In this document: in pieces, positions 1-7,592 of the stretch
Numbering within the stretch: the first letter of the stretch is position 1
Layout: each line of letters starts with the position of its first letter
NCBI GenBank assembly: GCA_018057925.1
Contig: JAGPCT010000025.1
Location: 1-44,530 of the forward strand
Direction: 5' to 3'
Source: Saprospiraceae bacterium
GTDB taxonomy: Bacteria; Bacteroidota; Bacteroidia; Chitinophagales; Saprospiraceae
DNA: 44,530 nucleotides
The notes under the pieces: generated by a model
What the model was told of the DNA's origin: nothing
The model's input: only the letters and a program-made list of their open reading frames with translations
The model's database searches: none
Translations under genes and position numbers: made by a program

Positions 1-100
1 AACAATTGTATATACGCACACTTGCGTATATTTTTCATATAAATGTAAGCATTATTCTGATATTTCCACTTTATCCAAGGGAGAAATGATGGCTTTTTTC
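1..100 (+). repeat. Diverged direct repeat, copy 1 (partner at 17509-17606)
   Basis: This stretch aligns base for base, with one single-base gap and about three quarters identity by eye, to 17509-17606. Shared blocks include AACAATTGTAT, TTTTCATATAAATGTA and AAGGGAGAA. It contains a perfect 8-bp inverted repeat, TATACGCA at 11-18 and TGCGTATA at 23-30, that is not kept in the other copy. Both copies lie 100-300 bp upstream of a plus-strand gene (ssb here, higB there). The copy may continue left of the window. Its function is unknown; it could be an old mobile-element end or a shared upstream region. Confidence 0.6.
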
Positions 101-211
101 AATCCGGTTATATTATAATATCCACATTAATAGCATGTTATGATAAATTACTCTTGAACTCAAATATTCCTCCCCCATTTCCCCTCCCTTTCTTCACGCC
201 TCCCACCTATC

Positions 212-253
212 CGTTTGTAAGCGCTTACAAACGTTTACAAACGACTACAAACG
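212..253. promoter_or_regulatory. 22-bp perfect palindrome followed by 10-bp-phased half sites
   Basis: CGTTTGTAAGC at 212-222 is followed directly by its exact reverse complement, GCTTACAAACG, at 223-233. The half site TACAAACG then recurs at 226-233, 236-243 and 246-253, a spacing of exactly 10 bp, or one helical turn. The core TGTAAGCGCTTACA has the central CG and the symmetry of LacI/CcpA-type operators. It lies about 130-170 bp upstream of the ssb start. The symmetry and phasing are directly visible; a regulator-binding role is inferred. Confidence 0.5.
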
Positions 254-382
254 TTTATCTACCGGATAAGTAAGTTGTCGTGCCTCATCTTTGTATCGTC
301 AATGATGCATCGGGAAAAGTGTTCTTTTGAGATGTCCCATGACTTTACGTTTGAATTATTAACCTTTAAATTTTATAGTATT

Positions 383-733
383 ATGAACGCATTTAGAAAT
401 CAAGTCAGTTTGATCGGTAATCTTGGCCGCATGCCGGAAGTAAAAACATTTGAAGGGGGTAGGAAAATGGCCAGACTCACCCTCGTCACCAATGAAGTTT
501 ACAAAAACAACAATGGAGAAATTGTCAAAAATGCCACCTGGCACAGTCTCATCGCATGGGGTAGGTCTGCCGAAAAGGCTGAGAAATATCTGACCAAAGG
601 CAAAGAGGTTATGGTCAAAGGCAAACTCATCAACCGCAACTATACCGACAAAGATGGAAATAAAAAATATGTCACCGAAGTCGAAATTGACGACTTCTAC
701 ATGCTTGGCAGAAATGCCGAAGTGGTTGGTTAG
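383..733 (+). CDS. ssb: Single-stranded DNA-binding protein
   Basis: This 116-residue OB-fold protein binds single-stranded DNA in replication, recombination and repair. The N-terminal segment MNAFRNQVSLIGNLGRMPEV and the later NATWHSLIAWGRSAEKAEKY and KGKEVMVKGKL blocks are typical of bacterial SSB. The frame is open back to position 275, but the extra 36 residues look nothing like the family, so the ATG at 383 is preferred. The protein lacks the long acidic-tipped tail of canonical SSB and ends soon after the OB fold, as in the shorter second SSB type common in Bacteroidota. A strong hairpin terminator follows the stop. The upstream region carries a palindromic operator-like array. Confidence 0.93.
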   Translation: MNAFRNQVSLIGNLGRMPEVKTFEGGRKMARLTLVTNEVYKNNNGEIVKNATWHSLIAWGRSAEKAEKYLTKGKEVMVKGKLINRNYTDKDGNKKYVTEVEIDDFYMLGRNAEVVG

Positions 734-746
734 CTTGCTTTGTAGC

Positions 747-777
747 GGAAGGGCAGCGTGCGTTGCCCTTCCCTTTT
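747..777 (+). terminator. Intrinsic terminator of ssb
   Basis: A perfect 9-bp stem, GGAAGGGCA at 747-755 and TGCCCTTCC at 764-772, has an 8-nt loop and is followed by CTTTTG. It starts 13 bp after the ssb stop codon. Confidence 0.85.
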
Positions 778-780
778 GAT

Positions 781-926
781 CCCGAATTCAGTAGTATAGG
801 TTTTGAAAAACCGTATAGTGTTGATTATGAAGGTAATGTCGATATACGAATCGTTTCAATGGCTTACAGAAACCATTGATTACGAGTCGTAAATCGATAC
901 CGCATTTGTCAAATGCGGAATTTGGG
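781..926 (+). mobile_element. MITE-like palindromic element, copy A (full length)
   Basis: This full-length copy of the dispersed palindromic element begins CCCGAATTCAG and ends with the complementary AATTTGGG. It is flanked by a perfect 5-bp direct repeat, TTGAT, at 776-780 and 927-931. Internal features shared with other copies are the GGTTTT/AAAACC hairpin, a hairpin around CAATGG...CCATTG, and TTACGAGTCGTAA-type palindromes. It lies between two convergent genes, ssb and the methyltransferase. No transposase is encoded. Confidence 0.75.
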
Positions 927-966
927 TTGATTCTTAATGAGGAACAGTAGGGAAAGTTATTTCAGT

Positions 967-1058
967 GATGAAGCTTGGACTACATTCAAGATGAAACTTG
1001 GACTACATTCATGATGAAACTTGGACTACATTCATGGTGAAACTTGGACTACATTCAA
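967..1058. repeat. Four tandem copies of a 23-bp unit
   Basis: Units start at 967, 990, 1013 and 1036, each close to GATGAAACTTGGACTACATTCA plus one base. The middle copies are nearly identical and the first and last carry one or two changes. There are no spacers between units. The array is intergenic, between element A and the 3' end of the methyltransferase gene. It could be a variable-number repeat or a protein-binding iteron array. Confidence 0.85.
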
Positions 1059-1248
1059 GCAGCCTGAATAACCAATCCTTGGTTCCCAAAACTGAATTGT
1101 GCGGATAATAAGGAATGTACCTGTTTCTGAATTGTCATACGAAATTGTTATACCAAATTGATTTATACATCATTTCTGTATAAGATGGATTTTGGTTTAT
1201 GCTGATTGCCTTGTCCTGCTTCGGATAAGTCATTATTACCAATTACTA

Positions 1249-1854
1249 TTATTCGTCTTTGGTACATGTCAGAACAAAGGCAGGAGGCACGTTTCGTACT
1301 TCCATAGAGGTTGTTACATTGCCAAATATTTGCCGATAAATATTTCGGGTTTTTAGGCTGTAATGAATTTGAACAAACTTACCGCCCGGCTTTAACACTT
1401 GATGACTTATGCTGACAATTGAATGGGTGAGTTCTTCCGGAAAAACCGAAAATGGCAAGGCACTTGCTATTGTGTCAACCTTCTCAAATCCTGCATGTTC
1501 AAGGATAGCAGGCAGTTCTTCTGCAGATTGATTGATAATTTTGAGACGGCTATCGTGAATCGTTCTCATTTGTTCACAGAAGAGTTCGTTAATTTCAAAA
1601 GAAAAAAGTATTGCATCCGGAGCCATAGCTTTCAGTAAATGGCGAGTCATAACGCCGTCTCCAGCGCCTAATTCAACTACGACCTTGGCTTTTCGTAAAG
1701 CGGCTTCGCGCACCACCGCTTGACATAGGTAACGAGAGCTTCGTGTTACGGTACCTACTGATTTAATATTTTTAAGACTTTCAAAGAAAAACTTGATTCT
1801 ACCCATGTGTTCTTTGCGTTTTTTTATTTGTTTCAGCGTATGTATTGATTCCAT
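1249..1854 (-). CDS. Class I SAM-dependent methyltransferase (phospholipid N-methyltransferase-like)
   Basis: This 201-residue protein has a Rossmann-fold methyltransferase core. Motif I is VVELGAGDGVMTRHLL, followed by an acidic residue ending strand 2 (FSFEIN). The later segments ASALPFSVFP and LKPGGKFVQIHYS fit the family related to KsgA and bacterial phospholipid N-methyltransferases. The substrate cannot be read from the sequence. The first ATG (1852-1854) directly follows the TAG stop of the upstream OmpA-family gene. An internal ATG at 1804-1806, giving MGRIKFFFES, is an equally credible start because homologues tend to begin there. It is the last gene of a three-gene minus-strand operon. 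Confidence 0.8.
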   Translation of the reverse strand: MESIHTLKQIKKRKEHMGRIKFFFESLKNIKSVGTVTRSSRYLCQAVVREAALRKAKVVVELGAGDGVMTRHLLKAMAPDAILFSFEINELFCEQMRTIHDSRLKIINQSAEELPAILEHAGFEKVDTIASALPFSVFPEELTHSIVSISHQVLKPGGKFVQIHYSLKTRNIYRQIFGNVTTSMEVRNVPPAFVLTCTKDE

Positions 1855-3993
1855 CTATAAGTCGAGATAATATTTACGAAGGTCGGGATAGCGGTTGATT
1901 ATTGATTCTGACAGGAAAGATTTACTATATCTTATGTTGTTGATATATGGGACGATAAATGCATCTGTCAGACCGTGATTGACAAGTGTTTCTTTAAACT
2001 CTTTAGCCTCTGTATAATTTTTAAACATGCCAGCCATATATCGATATCCACTTATTTCATCTTGGGTCTCTATCATCAAATCAGAATTGAGGGACATGAT
2101 ATCGCCCGAATACATTTGTTTAAGTGTGATAAACTGGACCCTATAACATAAGCCCTCTGTCATCCCTTTAAGCATTGCACCATCATTTGTCTTAAGTAAG
2201 TCACTCACAAAAGGCTTCTTATAGGTAACTTTTACCGGAAGAGAATCTATGTTACTCACAACCACATCAATTCTTCTGTTCAGGTTTTGACCGGAAACAC
2301 TAACCTTCCCATCAATCATGTTTTTAGCTATCGGATAGAGACTTCCTACACTTTGAACAGTAATCCGGGAAGTAGAGATTCCTTTTGATACGAGATAGTC
2401 TCTAAAGATTTCACCCCGCTTTATTCCAAAGTATAGCTCAATTTCAGGAGAGACGTTGGCGTCGCAATTGACCATTACTTCGATATTTGAAGTCGGGAAT
2501 TTCTTCATCAATCCAACCAATTGATCAAGTTGTTGCTTGTTTTTTGACTGGACAATATTTTCATTGGTCGTATAATAAAATGGTTCTATTGTTACGGAAT
2601 ATATCTTACTTGCCAACACTTCATCCTGGTATTCTTTGGTATTCATCCGAAGAGCGGGAACTTGAAAAAACGCCTGAGGGTTGGCGCGAAGGTGTTGCTC
2701 TTTTCTTACTTCCTTAAACAATCCGGTATAAAGGTCAAATCCGCCGGAACCGGATTTTCTGTTAGAACAAAAAACTGCTTTCTGTCCATCATTTCCCAGC
2801 TTAAAGAAAAGGTCGTCTCCCGGCGAGTTGATGGGCATCCCAATATTAGTCGGAGTCTCCCAACTCATTGTTTTGTCCTCATAAAATGTCTTAAAAATAT
2901 CGAAACCTCCTATGCCCGACATATTATTAGAGGAAAAGTAAAGCGTCCTGCCATCGGTAGATAAGAAAGGTGACCTTTCGTCATATTGGGTATTTATCTG
3001 TTCTCCCAGATTAATGGGTTCGCCCCACATTCCATTTTTCAACTCAGAATAATACAAGTCATATCCACCAAATCCCCCCGGTCTATCGGACGAAAACAGC
3101 AAAATCTCATTGGTAAAAGGAAACACATCTATGATTCCTCTTTCACCTTGAAAGGGTGTGACGAGCTCATGTACACGTTTTGGATCGCCCGAAGGAAGGT
3201 TGGTGTTTTCCGTAAAAATAGAAAGCGCATCTAAGCCATTGCCCCTGCCAAAGTACAAGACCTTACCATCTTCACTAAAACCATACAATTCTTCATTCTG
3301 GGAGGTAATAAGTTCAAAGTTGACGGGGAAGCCCCTTCCTAAGAGCCCTGAATTTATCTCCACTTCAGAGCCAAACATGTTAAAGTGTCCGACTTCATCT
3401 TTAGTTAACGTGCCATTGGAGGTATCTATCGGCTGATTAGAAGTAAAATATACCCTGCCATAATAGTTGGGACTCCATACAGGATTAAACTCATCATAAG
3501 CTGTATTTACATTAGATCCGGCATTTTCACAGATTGCCAATTCTTCCTGATATTTTATTTTCTTGGCATTACCACATCGTTTGATGTTTTCAATAACTTT
3601 CTCGTAGTTGTCATTGGATGACTTTGTCAAAGCAAGGTAATATTTATAAAACTCTATTGCTTTATCAAAATTCAAATGCTGCTGAAAGGTTTGACCAAGG
3701 TAGTAAACTACTTCTACATCCTTTGGATTGGCAGAATAAAATTTATAAAAAGCCACTTCCGCCTCAGATAGCCTATTGGTCTCAAAGAGCGCTATACCCA
3801 AATTTTTAGTGGCACTTACACTACCTCCATTTGTGAGATATCGCTGGTATAGTGTAATTGCTGAAGAATAATTCTTGTTTTTAAAAAAAACATCTGCTTC
3901 ATCTTTCAACTTACCTACGCCTCCTTGGCTGTATCCCAATGAAATACATGCCACGATCAACAGGAAACTAACAAAAAGCTTCAACTGGAGCAT
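1855..3993 (-). CDS. OmpA-family envelope protein with TPR, PD40 propeller and C-terminal SPOR-like domain
   Basis: The 712-residue product starts with a signal peptide (cleavage near GYSQ, about residue 23). Next come TPR helices (about 25-150), a PD40/WD40-like propeller (about 170-430, with repeated FSSDRPGGFGGYDLY and YFSSNNMSGIGGFDIF blocks), and an OmpA-like peptidoglycan-binding domain (about 475-600, ending NRRIDVVVSN). The last 80 residues (YRVQFITL... YRYMAGMFKNYTEAKEF) look like a SPOR domain. TPR-PD40-OmpA proteins are widespread in Bacteroidota and include the T9SS component PorE; the SPOR-like tail is an addition. It should sit in the periplasm anchored to peptidoglycan. The start is 4 nt downstream of the E2 gene's stop, so the two are co-transcribed. 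Confidence 0.88.
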   Translation of the reverse strand: MLQLKLFVSFLLIVACISLGYSQGGVGKLKDEADVFFKNKNYSSAITLYQRYLTNGGSVSATKNLGIALFETNRLSEAEVAFYKFYSANPKDVEVVYYLGQTFQQHLNFDKAIEFYKYYLALTKSSNDNYEKVIENIKRCGNAKKIKYQEELAICENAGSNVNTAYDEFNPVWSPNYYGRVYFTSNQPIDTSNGTLTKDEVGHFNMFGSEVEINSGLLGRGFPVNFELITSQNEELYGFSEDGKVLYFGRGNGLDALSIFTENTNLPSGDPKRVHELVTPFQGERGIIDVFPFTNEILLFSSDRPGGFGGYDLYYSELKNGMWGEPINLGEQINTQYDERSPFLSTDGRTLYFSSNNMSGIGGFDIFKTFYEDKTMSWETPTNIGMPINSPGDDLFFKLGNDGQKAVFCSNRKSGSGGFDLYTGLFKEVRKEQHLRANPQAFFQVPALRMNTKEYQDEVLASKIYSVTIEPFYYTTNENIVQSKNKQQLDQLVGLMKKFPTSNIEVMVNCDANVSPEIELYFGIKRGEIFRDYLVSKGISTSRITVQSVGSLYPIAKNMIDGKVSVSGQNLNRRIDVVVSNIDSLPVKVTYKKPFVSDLLKTNDGAMLKGMTEGLCYRVQFITLKQMYSGDIMSLNSDLMIETQDEISGYRYMAGMFKNYTEAKEFKETLVNHGLTDAFIVPYINNIRYSKSFLSESIINRYPDLRKYYLDL

Positions 3994-3997
3994 TGAA

Positions 3998-5308
3998 TTA
4001 AATTATCTGATTATGGTCAAATGCCTCCAAATAGTCCGCTGTCCGTCTCAGGAAAGATCCTCCTAAGCTACCATCTACAACCCGATGATCGTAAGATAAG
4101 GATAAGAACATCATGTGCCGGATAGCGATGACATCTCCCTCTGGCGTCTCAAGGACTGCGGGCTTTTTCTTTATTGTGCCTACTGCCATAATAGCGACTT
4201 GCGGTTGATTGATGATAGGTGTACCCATAACATTTCCAAATGTCCCTACATTAGTAAGGGTGAATGTGCCACCTTGGATATCTTCCGGCTTGAGCTGATT
4301 GTTTCTTGCTCGTGAGGCCAAATCATTTACTGCCTTGGTAAGTCCCAGGAGATTCATATTATCGGCATCTTTGATGACGGGTACGATGAGGTTGCCTGAT
4401 GGCAATGCTGCCGCCATCCCGATATTGATGTTTTTCTTTCTGATAATGGTCGTACCATCGACGGAACAATTAATCATCGGGAAGTCGTGAATTGCTTTTG
4501 CAACAGCTTCGATAAATATAGGTGTAAAGGTGATATTCTGTCCGTTCTTCTGTTGGAACTCTTTCTTAATCCGATCTCTCCACCTTACGATATTGGTCAC
4601 ATCCACTTCGACATAGGATGTAACATGGGGAGAGGTGTGTTTAGACATGACCATGTGATCGGCAATCAGCTTCCTCATACGATCCATCTCAATTATTTCC
4701 ACATCTCCGCTGTAAGATACGCTCGGCTTTTCAACAGCAGGTTTAACCGGATCTGGTTGGCCTGACTTGTCAGCAACAGCTTGTGTTGTTTTTACGGCTT
4801 GAGAAGAAGTTGTAGTTCGGGATTCAAGATAATTCAACAGATCATTTTTAGTAACTCTGCCATCCTGCCCACTTCCTTGGATGTTGTCCAATTCTTCTTT
4901 TGTCACACCTTCCTGAGAGGCTATATTCTTTACCAATGGGCTATAAAAACGTTCCCCTTTATAGGAAGAACTCACTTCTGACTTGACCTCTGCCTGCACA
5001 GGAACATACGGCACTTCTGCTTCAACCTGATTGTTATCGTCGCTTGATGGAGCTCCAGCGGAGGCCGCTCCCGTCTCAATCAATGCTATAACTGTGCCTA
5101 TTGGGACGACATCATTGACATTAAACAATATTTTAGTTAAAGTCCCTTCTACAGGTGACGGGATCTCACTATCCACCTTATCAGTAGCAATTTCCAGAAT
5201 AGACTCATCGACATCGATATGATCACCGATATTCTTTGCCCAGCTTAGGATAGTTGCTTCCATTATACTTTCACCCATTTTGGGCATTACAAGCTCGTAT
5301 ATAGCCAT
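3998..5308 (-). CDS. Dihydrolipoamide acyltransferase (E2) of a 2-oxoacid dehydrogenase complex
   Basis: This 436-residue protein has the three-part E2 layout. A lipoyl domain covers residues 1-77, with the lipoylated lysine at K44 in EIATDKVDSEIP. A peripheral-subunit-binding domain lies near 121-160 (YSPLVKNIASQEG... GRVTKNDLLNYL). The catalytic acyltransferase domain covers about 205-436, with the active-site motif SYDHRVVDG. The lipoyl domain and QPQVAIMAVGTI block resemble the branched-chain/pyruvate E2 group of Bacteroidota rather than the 2-oxoglutarate enzyme at 22.2 kb. No E1 or E3 gene is adjacent. It heads the operon with the OmpA-family gene. A possible -7 box lies at 5337-5344. 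Confidence 0.92.
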   Translation of the reverse strand: MAIYELVMPKMGESIMEATILSWAKNIGDHIDVDESILEIATDKVDSEIPSPVEGTLTKILFNVNDVVPIGTVIALIETGAASAGAPSSDDNNQVEAEVPYVPVQAEVKSEVSSSYKGERFYSPLVKNIASQEGVTKEELDNIQGSGQDGRVTKNDLLNYLESRTTTSSQAVKTTQAVADKSGQPDPVKPAVEKPSVSYSGDVEIIEMDRMRKLIADHMVMSKHTSPHVTSYVEVDVTNIVRWRDRIKKEFQQKNGQNITFTPIFIEAVAKAIHDFPMINCSVDGTTIIRKKNINIGMAAALPSGNLIVPVIKDADNMNLLGLTKAVNDLASRARNNQLKPEDIQGGTFTLTNVGTFGNVMGTPIINQPQVAIMAVGTIKKKPAVLETPEGDVIAIRHMMFLSLSYDHRVVDGSLGGSFLRRTADYLEAFDHNQII

Positions 5309-5336
5309 AATATTCTTTTACTTTCGAAAACTGCCA

Positions 5337-5344
5337 CAAAAATA
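5337..5344 (-). promoter_or_regulatory. Bacteroidota-type -7 box upstream of the E2 operon
   Basis: Read on the minus strand this is TATTTTTG, a match to TAnnTTTG, 28 bp upstream of the E2 start codon. No clear -33 element is seen. Confidence 0.4.
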
Positions 5345-5513
5345 AGGTTTTAGCGCTTAATTTTAGTATAATTGCCAAATCTTCTCATATCATCTTTTAA
5401 ATCAGATATATAGTGTTTTGTTTTCCATAACATTAATTTAAAACAAATCCTTTTTTTAATGTACTTTGTGTTTAATTGGATCTCCGGATTGAAGAGATTT
5501 TAATATTTTTCAA

Positions 5514-5660
5514 CCCAAATTCCGCATTAAACTATTGCGGAATTGATTTACGACTCGTAATCATTGGTTTACAGAAACCATTGAAACGATTCGTACATCG
5601 GGATTTACCCTCATAATCAGCACTATACGGCTTTACAAAACCTTTACTGCTGAATTCGGG
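5514..5660 (-). mobile_element. MITE-like palindromic element, copy B (full length)
   Basis: This full-length copy is in the opposite orientation to copy A, beginning CCCAAATTCCGC and ending CTGAATTCGGG. Flanks TTCAA (5509-5513) and TACAA (5661-5665) match at four of five bases, fitting an aged target duplication. It lies just past the terminator of the OmpP1/FadL gene. Confidence 0.75.
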
Positions 5661-5681
5661 TACAATCTAACCAATGCCCGG

Positions 5682-5733
5682 AAATGACAAAGCAACGACC
5701 TTTATTCATCAGCTGGTCGTTGCTTTGTCATTT
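5682..5733. terminator. Bidirectional intrinsic terminator
   Basis: A perfect 19-bp stem pairs AAATGACAAAGCAACGACC at 5682-5700 with its complement at 5715-5733, with a 14-nt loop. The plus-strand side runs into ATTTTTATT. It lies 28 bp past the stop of the minus-strand porin gene and probably ends that transcript. Confidence 0.85.
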
Positions 5734-5760
5734 TTATTAATTTAATAATCTTCTTAAGAC

Positions 5761-7242
5761 TTACCTCATTTTGAACCCAAGCGTCAAGACCACTGCATTC
5801 TGTGTCAGATTCTGAGTAACAATTGTTTGGCTTGCATTAGAAATAAAATAGGGTTGGTATCCGTAGGATGACTTCCATTGCCGGTAACCTAAATCCAAAA
5901 AGAAAAAGTCTGCCCGATAACCTACACCAAATCCAAAGTTGGGTTTAAATTCTCTTTGATCCACATAGGGGCTTTGGGCAAATCCGATACCTGCGCGAAG
6001 CCTGAATTGTTCGATTGCAGCGACTTCAATACCAAGATTAACCTTCAATGCGGAGGTATAATTGGCGCTTATCTCATTGTTGATTTTTTCTTCCACATCT
6101 TTATCATACAGGTTGTCTGACACAATCCGCATGTGACCTTTGGAATAGTCCTGATACTCTACTTCTGCATTGACAAAGCCAAATTTTCCGATAATGCCAC
6201 CTACACTTCCACTTAGCTTCATCGGCGTTCTAATCTTATAGTCTATCGTTCCCTCAGGTGACTCTGCATATTTATCCATTTTCTCATTGTTGAAGGTGAA
6301 ATTATACCTAAGATCTGTACTAAAGTTATCAGTTATTTTCAAAAATGAAGGTGAATGTATTGCTGCTCCAATAATTAAAGAATTAATGGGCTTAAACATC
6401 AAGCCGAACTTTCCATTAATGCCGACTCCTGTAGCGACTTTATATTCTCTAAATTGTATCTGGTCAAAAAACGGAACAACCTCCTGGTCGTCACGCTCTT
6501 GATATAACTTTCTTTCATTGTATTTATACATAGGAACGCCGATCGTCGCTCCCAATAACAACTTATTGCTCAAGTTAACTCCACCTGAAAGCGCCATCTC
6601 ATTATATCGTCCACTTGCTTGAATGGATTGATATTTGTTGAGTTCTACGTCTTTGTAATTTTCATAGTCATAAGAATAAGTGCCATCGGGTCTTTGTTGA
6701 ACCAAGGCTTCCACATCCCATGCTAATCCGGCTTCGTAATTATCGAGATGATCCGGGTTCAGGCCATTACCCAATGCGGCAAATCTTTCTGTAATCGAGC
6801 CTTTGCTCTTTCCTCTAAACAGACCATTTTGGCTATTATCTTGAAAGCCATTGATTCCCAGACCAAAGGCGTAGCTAACTTTTTCATCTGACTTGTGTGC
6901 TATAATCAATCCGACGTTTGGCAGTCGAAATTTTGTTTTATTGTCGTTGTTTACCGGTCGTTGGCTACCTTCTACCAATTGCATTTCAGAGCTATTGCTC
7001 ACTACCGTAGGAGAAATCATTACCTCAGACATCCTATATTGAGCTATACCGGCCGGGTTAGATGATAAAGTAGTAAAATCGGCTCCTATCCCACTCATAT
7101 TTGAGTTGGTCCCTGATGCCCGACCAGTACCAAGAAGAGTCTGATTAGATACCCGTAGTACATCTAATGCAGATTGTCCATGAGCTTGCTGAAACGTTAT
7201 CCAGCACACAGATCCCAATATTAAAATTTTTATTTTTTTCAT
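5761..7242 (-). CDS. OmpP1/FadL-family outer-membrane transporter
   Basis: This 493-residue beta-barrel protein has a signal peptide (MKKIKILILGSVCW..., cleavage after AHGQ). It then has the plug-region sequence typical of the family (SALDVLRVSNQTLLGTGRAS, ... FTTLSSNPAGIAQY). Such proteins carry hydrophobic compounds such as fatty acids or aromatics across the outer membrane. The last residues, AVVLTLGFKMR, form a terminal beta strand. The frame is open to 7311, but that extension lacks signal-peptide character, so the ATG at 7240-7242 is chosen. It ends just before a strong terminator. Confidence 0.88.
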   Translation of the reverse strand: MKKIKILILGSVCWITFQQAHGQSALDVLRVSNQTLLGTGRASGTNSNMSGIGADFTTLSSNPAGIAQYRMSEVMISPTVVSNSSEMQLVEGSQRPVNNDNKTKFRLPNVGLIIAHKSDEKVSYAFGLGINGFQDNSQNGLFRGKSKGSITERFAALGNGLNPDHLDNYEAGLAWDVEALVQQRPDGTYSYDYENYKDVELNKYQSIQASGRYNEMALSGGVNLSNKLLLGATIGVPMYKYNERKLYQERDDQEVVPFFDQIQFREYKVATGVGINGKFGLMFKPINSLIIGAAIHSPSFLKITDNFSTDLRYNFTFNNEKMDKYAESPEGTIDYKIRTPMKLSGSVGGIIGKFGFVNAEVEYQDYSKGHMRIVSDNLYDKDVEEKINNEISANYTSALKVNLGIEVAAIEQFRLRAGIGFAQSPYVDQREFKPNFGFGVGYRADFFFLDLGYRQWKSSYGYQPYFISNASQTIVTQNLTQNAVVLTLGFKMR

Positions 7243-7368
7243 GATTATCAATATTATATAAAACTCAATTGTATTGTCACCGGTTACTCCGTCTTTCCGA
7301 AGAACCTGCAATCTTCCACTGTAATATTACGCAGGAAGGATTCAAAAATATGGGCTTGCCAATTTAAA

Positions 7369-7478
7369 CCCGAATTCAGTAATTGAGGCTTTCCAAAATC
7401 GAAGAGTACTGATTATGAGTAATGTTCCGATGTACGAAATCGTATATCGACGTAGCACTTTCTAGTGCAGAATATGGG
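7369..7478 (+). mobile_element. MITE-like palindromic element, copy C (degenerate)
   Basis: This shortened and mutated copy begins CCCGAATTCAGT and ends AATATGGG. It keeps recognisable blocks such as CTGATTATGAG and CGATGTACGAA but has lost the CAATGG/CCATTG hairpin. It lies between the porin start and the terminator of the Tyr-rich protein gene. Confidence 0.55.
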
Positions 7479-7515
7479 CTTACAAGTAATATTTCGTACA
7501 AAACATCTCTTAAAT

Positions 7516-7554
7516 AAACAAAGGTGGGAAGACAGTTGCTAGCCACCTTTGTTT
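7516..7554 (-). terminator. Intrinsic terminator of the Tyr/Gly-rich protein gene
   Basis: A perfect 12-bp stem pairs AAACAAAGGTGG at 7516-7527 with CCACCTTTGTTT at 7543-7554. On the minus strand it is followed by a T-rich ATTTAAG. It lies 38 bp past the minus-strand stop at 7593. Confidence 0.75.
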
Positions 7555-7592
7555 ACACTTAATCAACACTTTCTCTTTTTCTTAATTATGCC

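Noticed and set aside
275-382. N-terminal extension of ssb
   Set aside because: The 36 extra residues do not resemble SSB; the family sequence begins at the ATG at 383, and a CATCTTTG -7-like box lies at 286-293 inside the extension.
967-1058. Tandem repeats as a possible CRISPR array
   Set aside because: The 23-bp units are directly adjacent with no spacers, and no cas gene is in the window.
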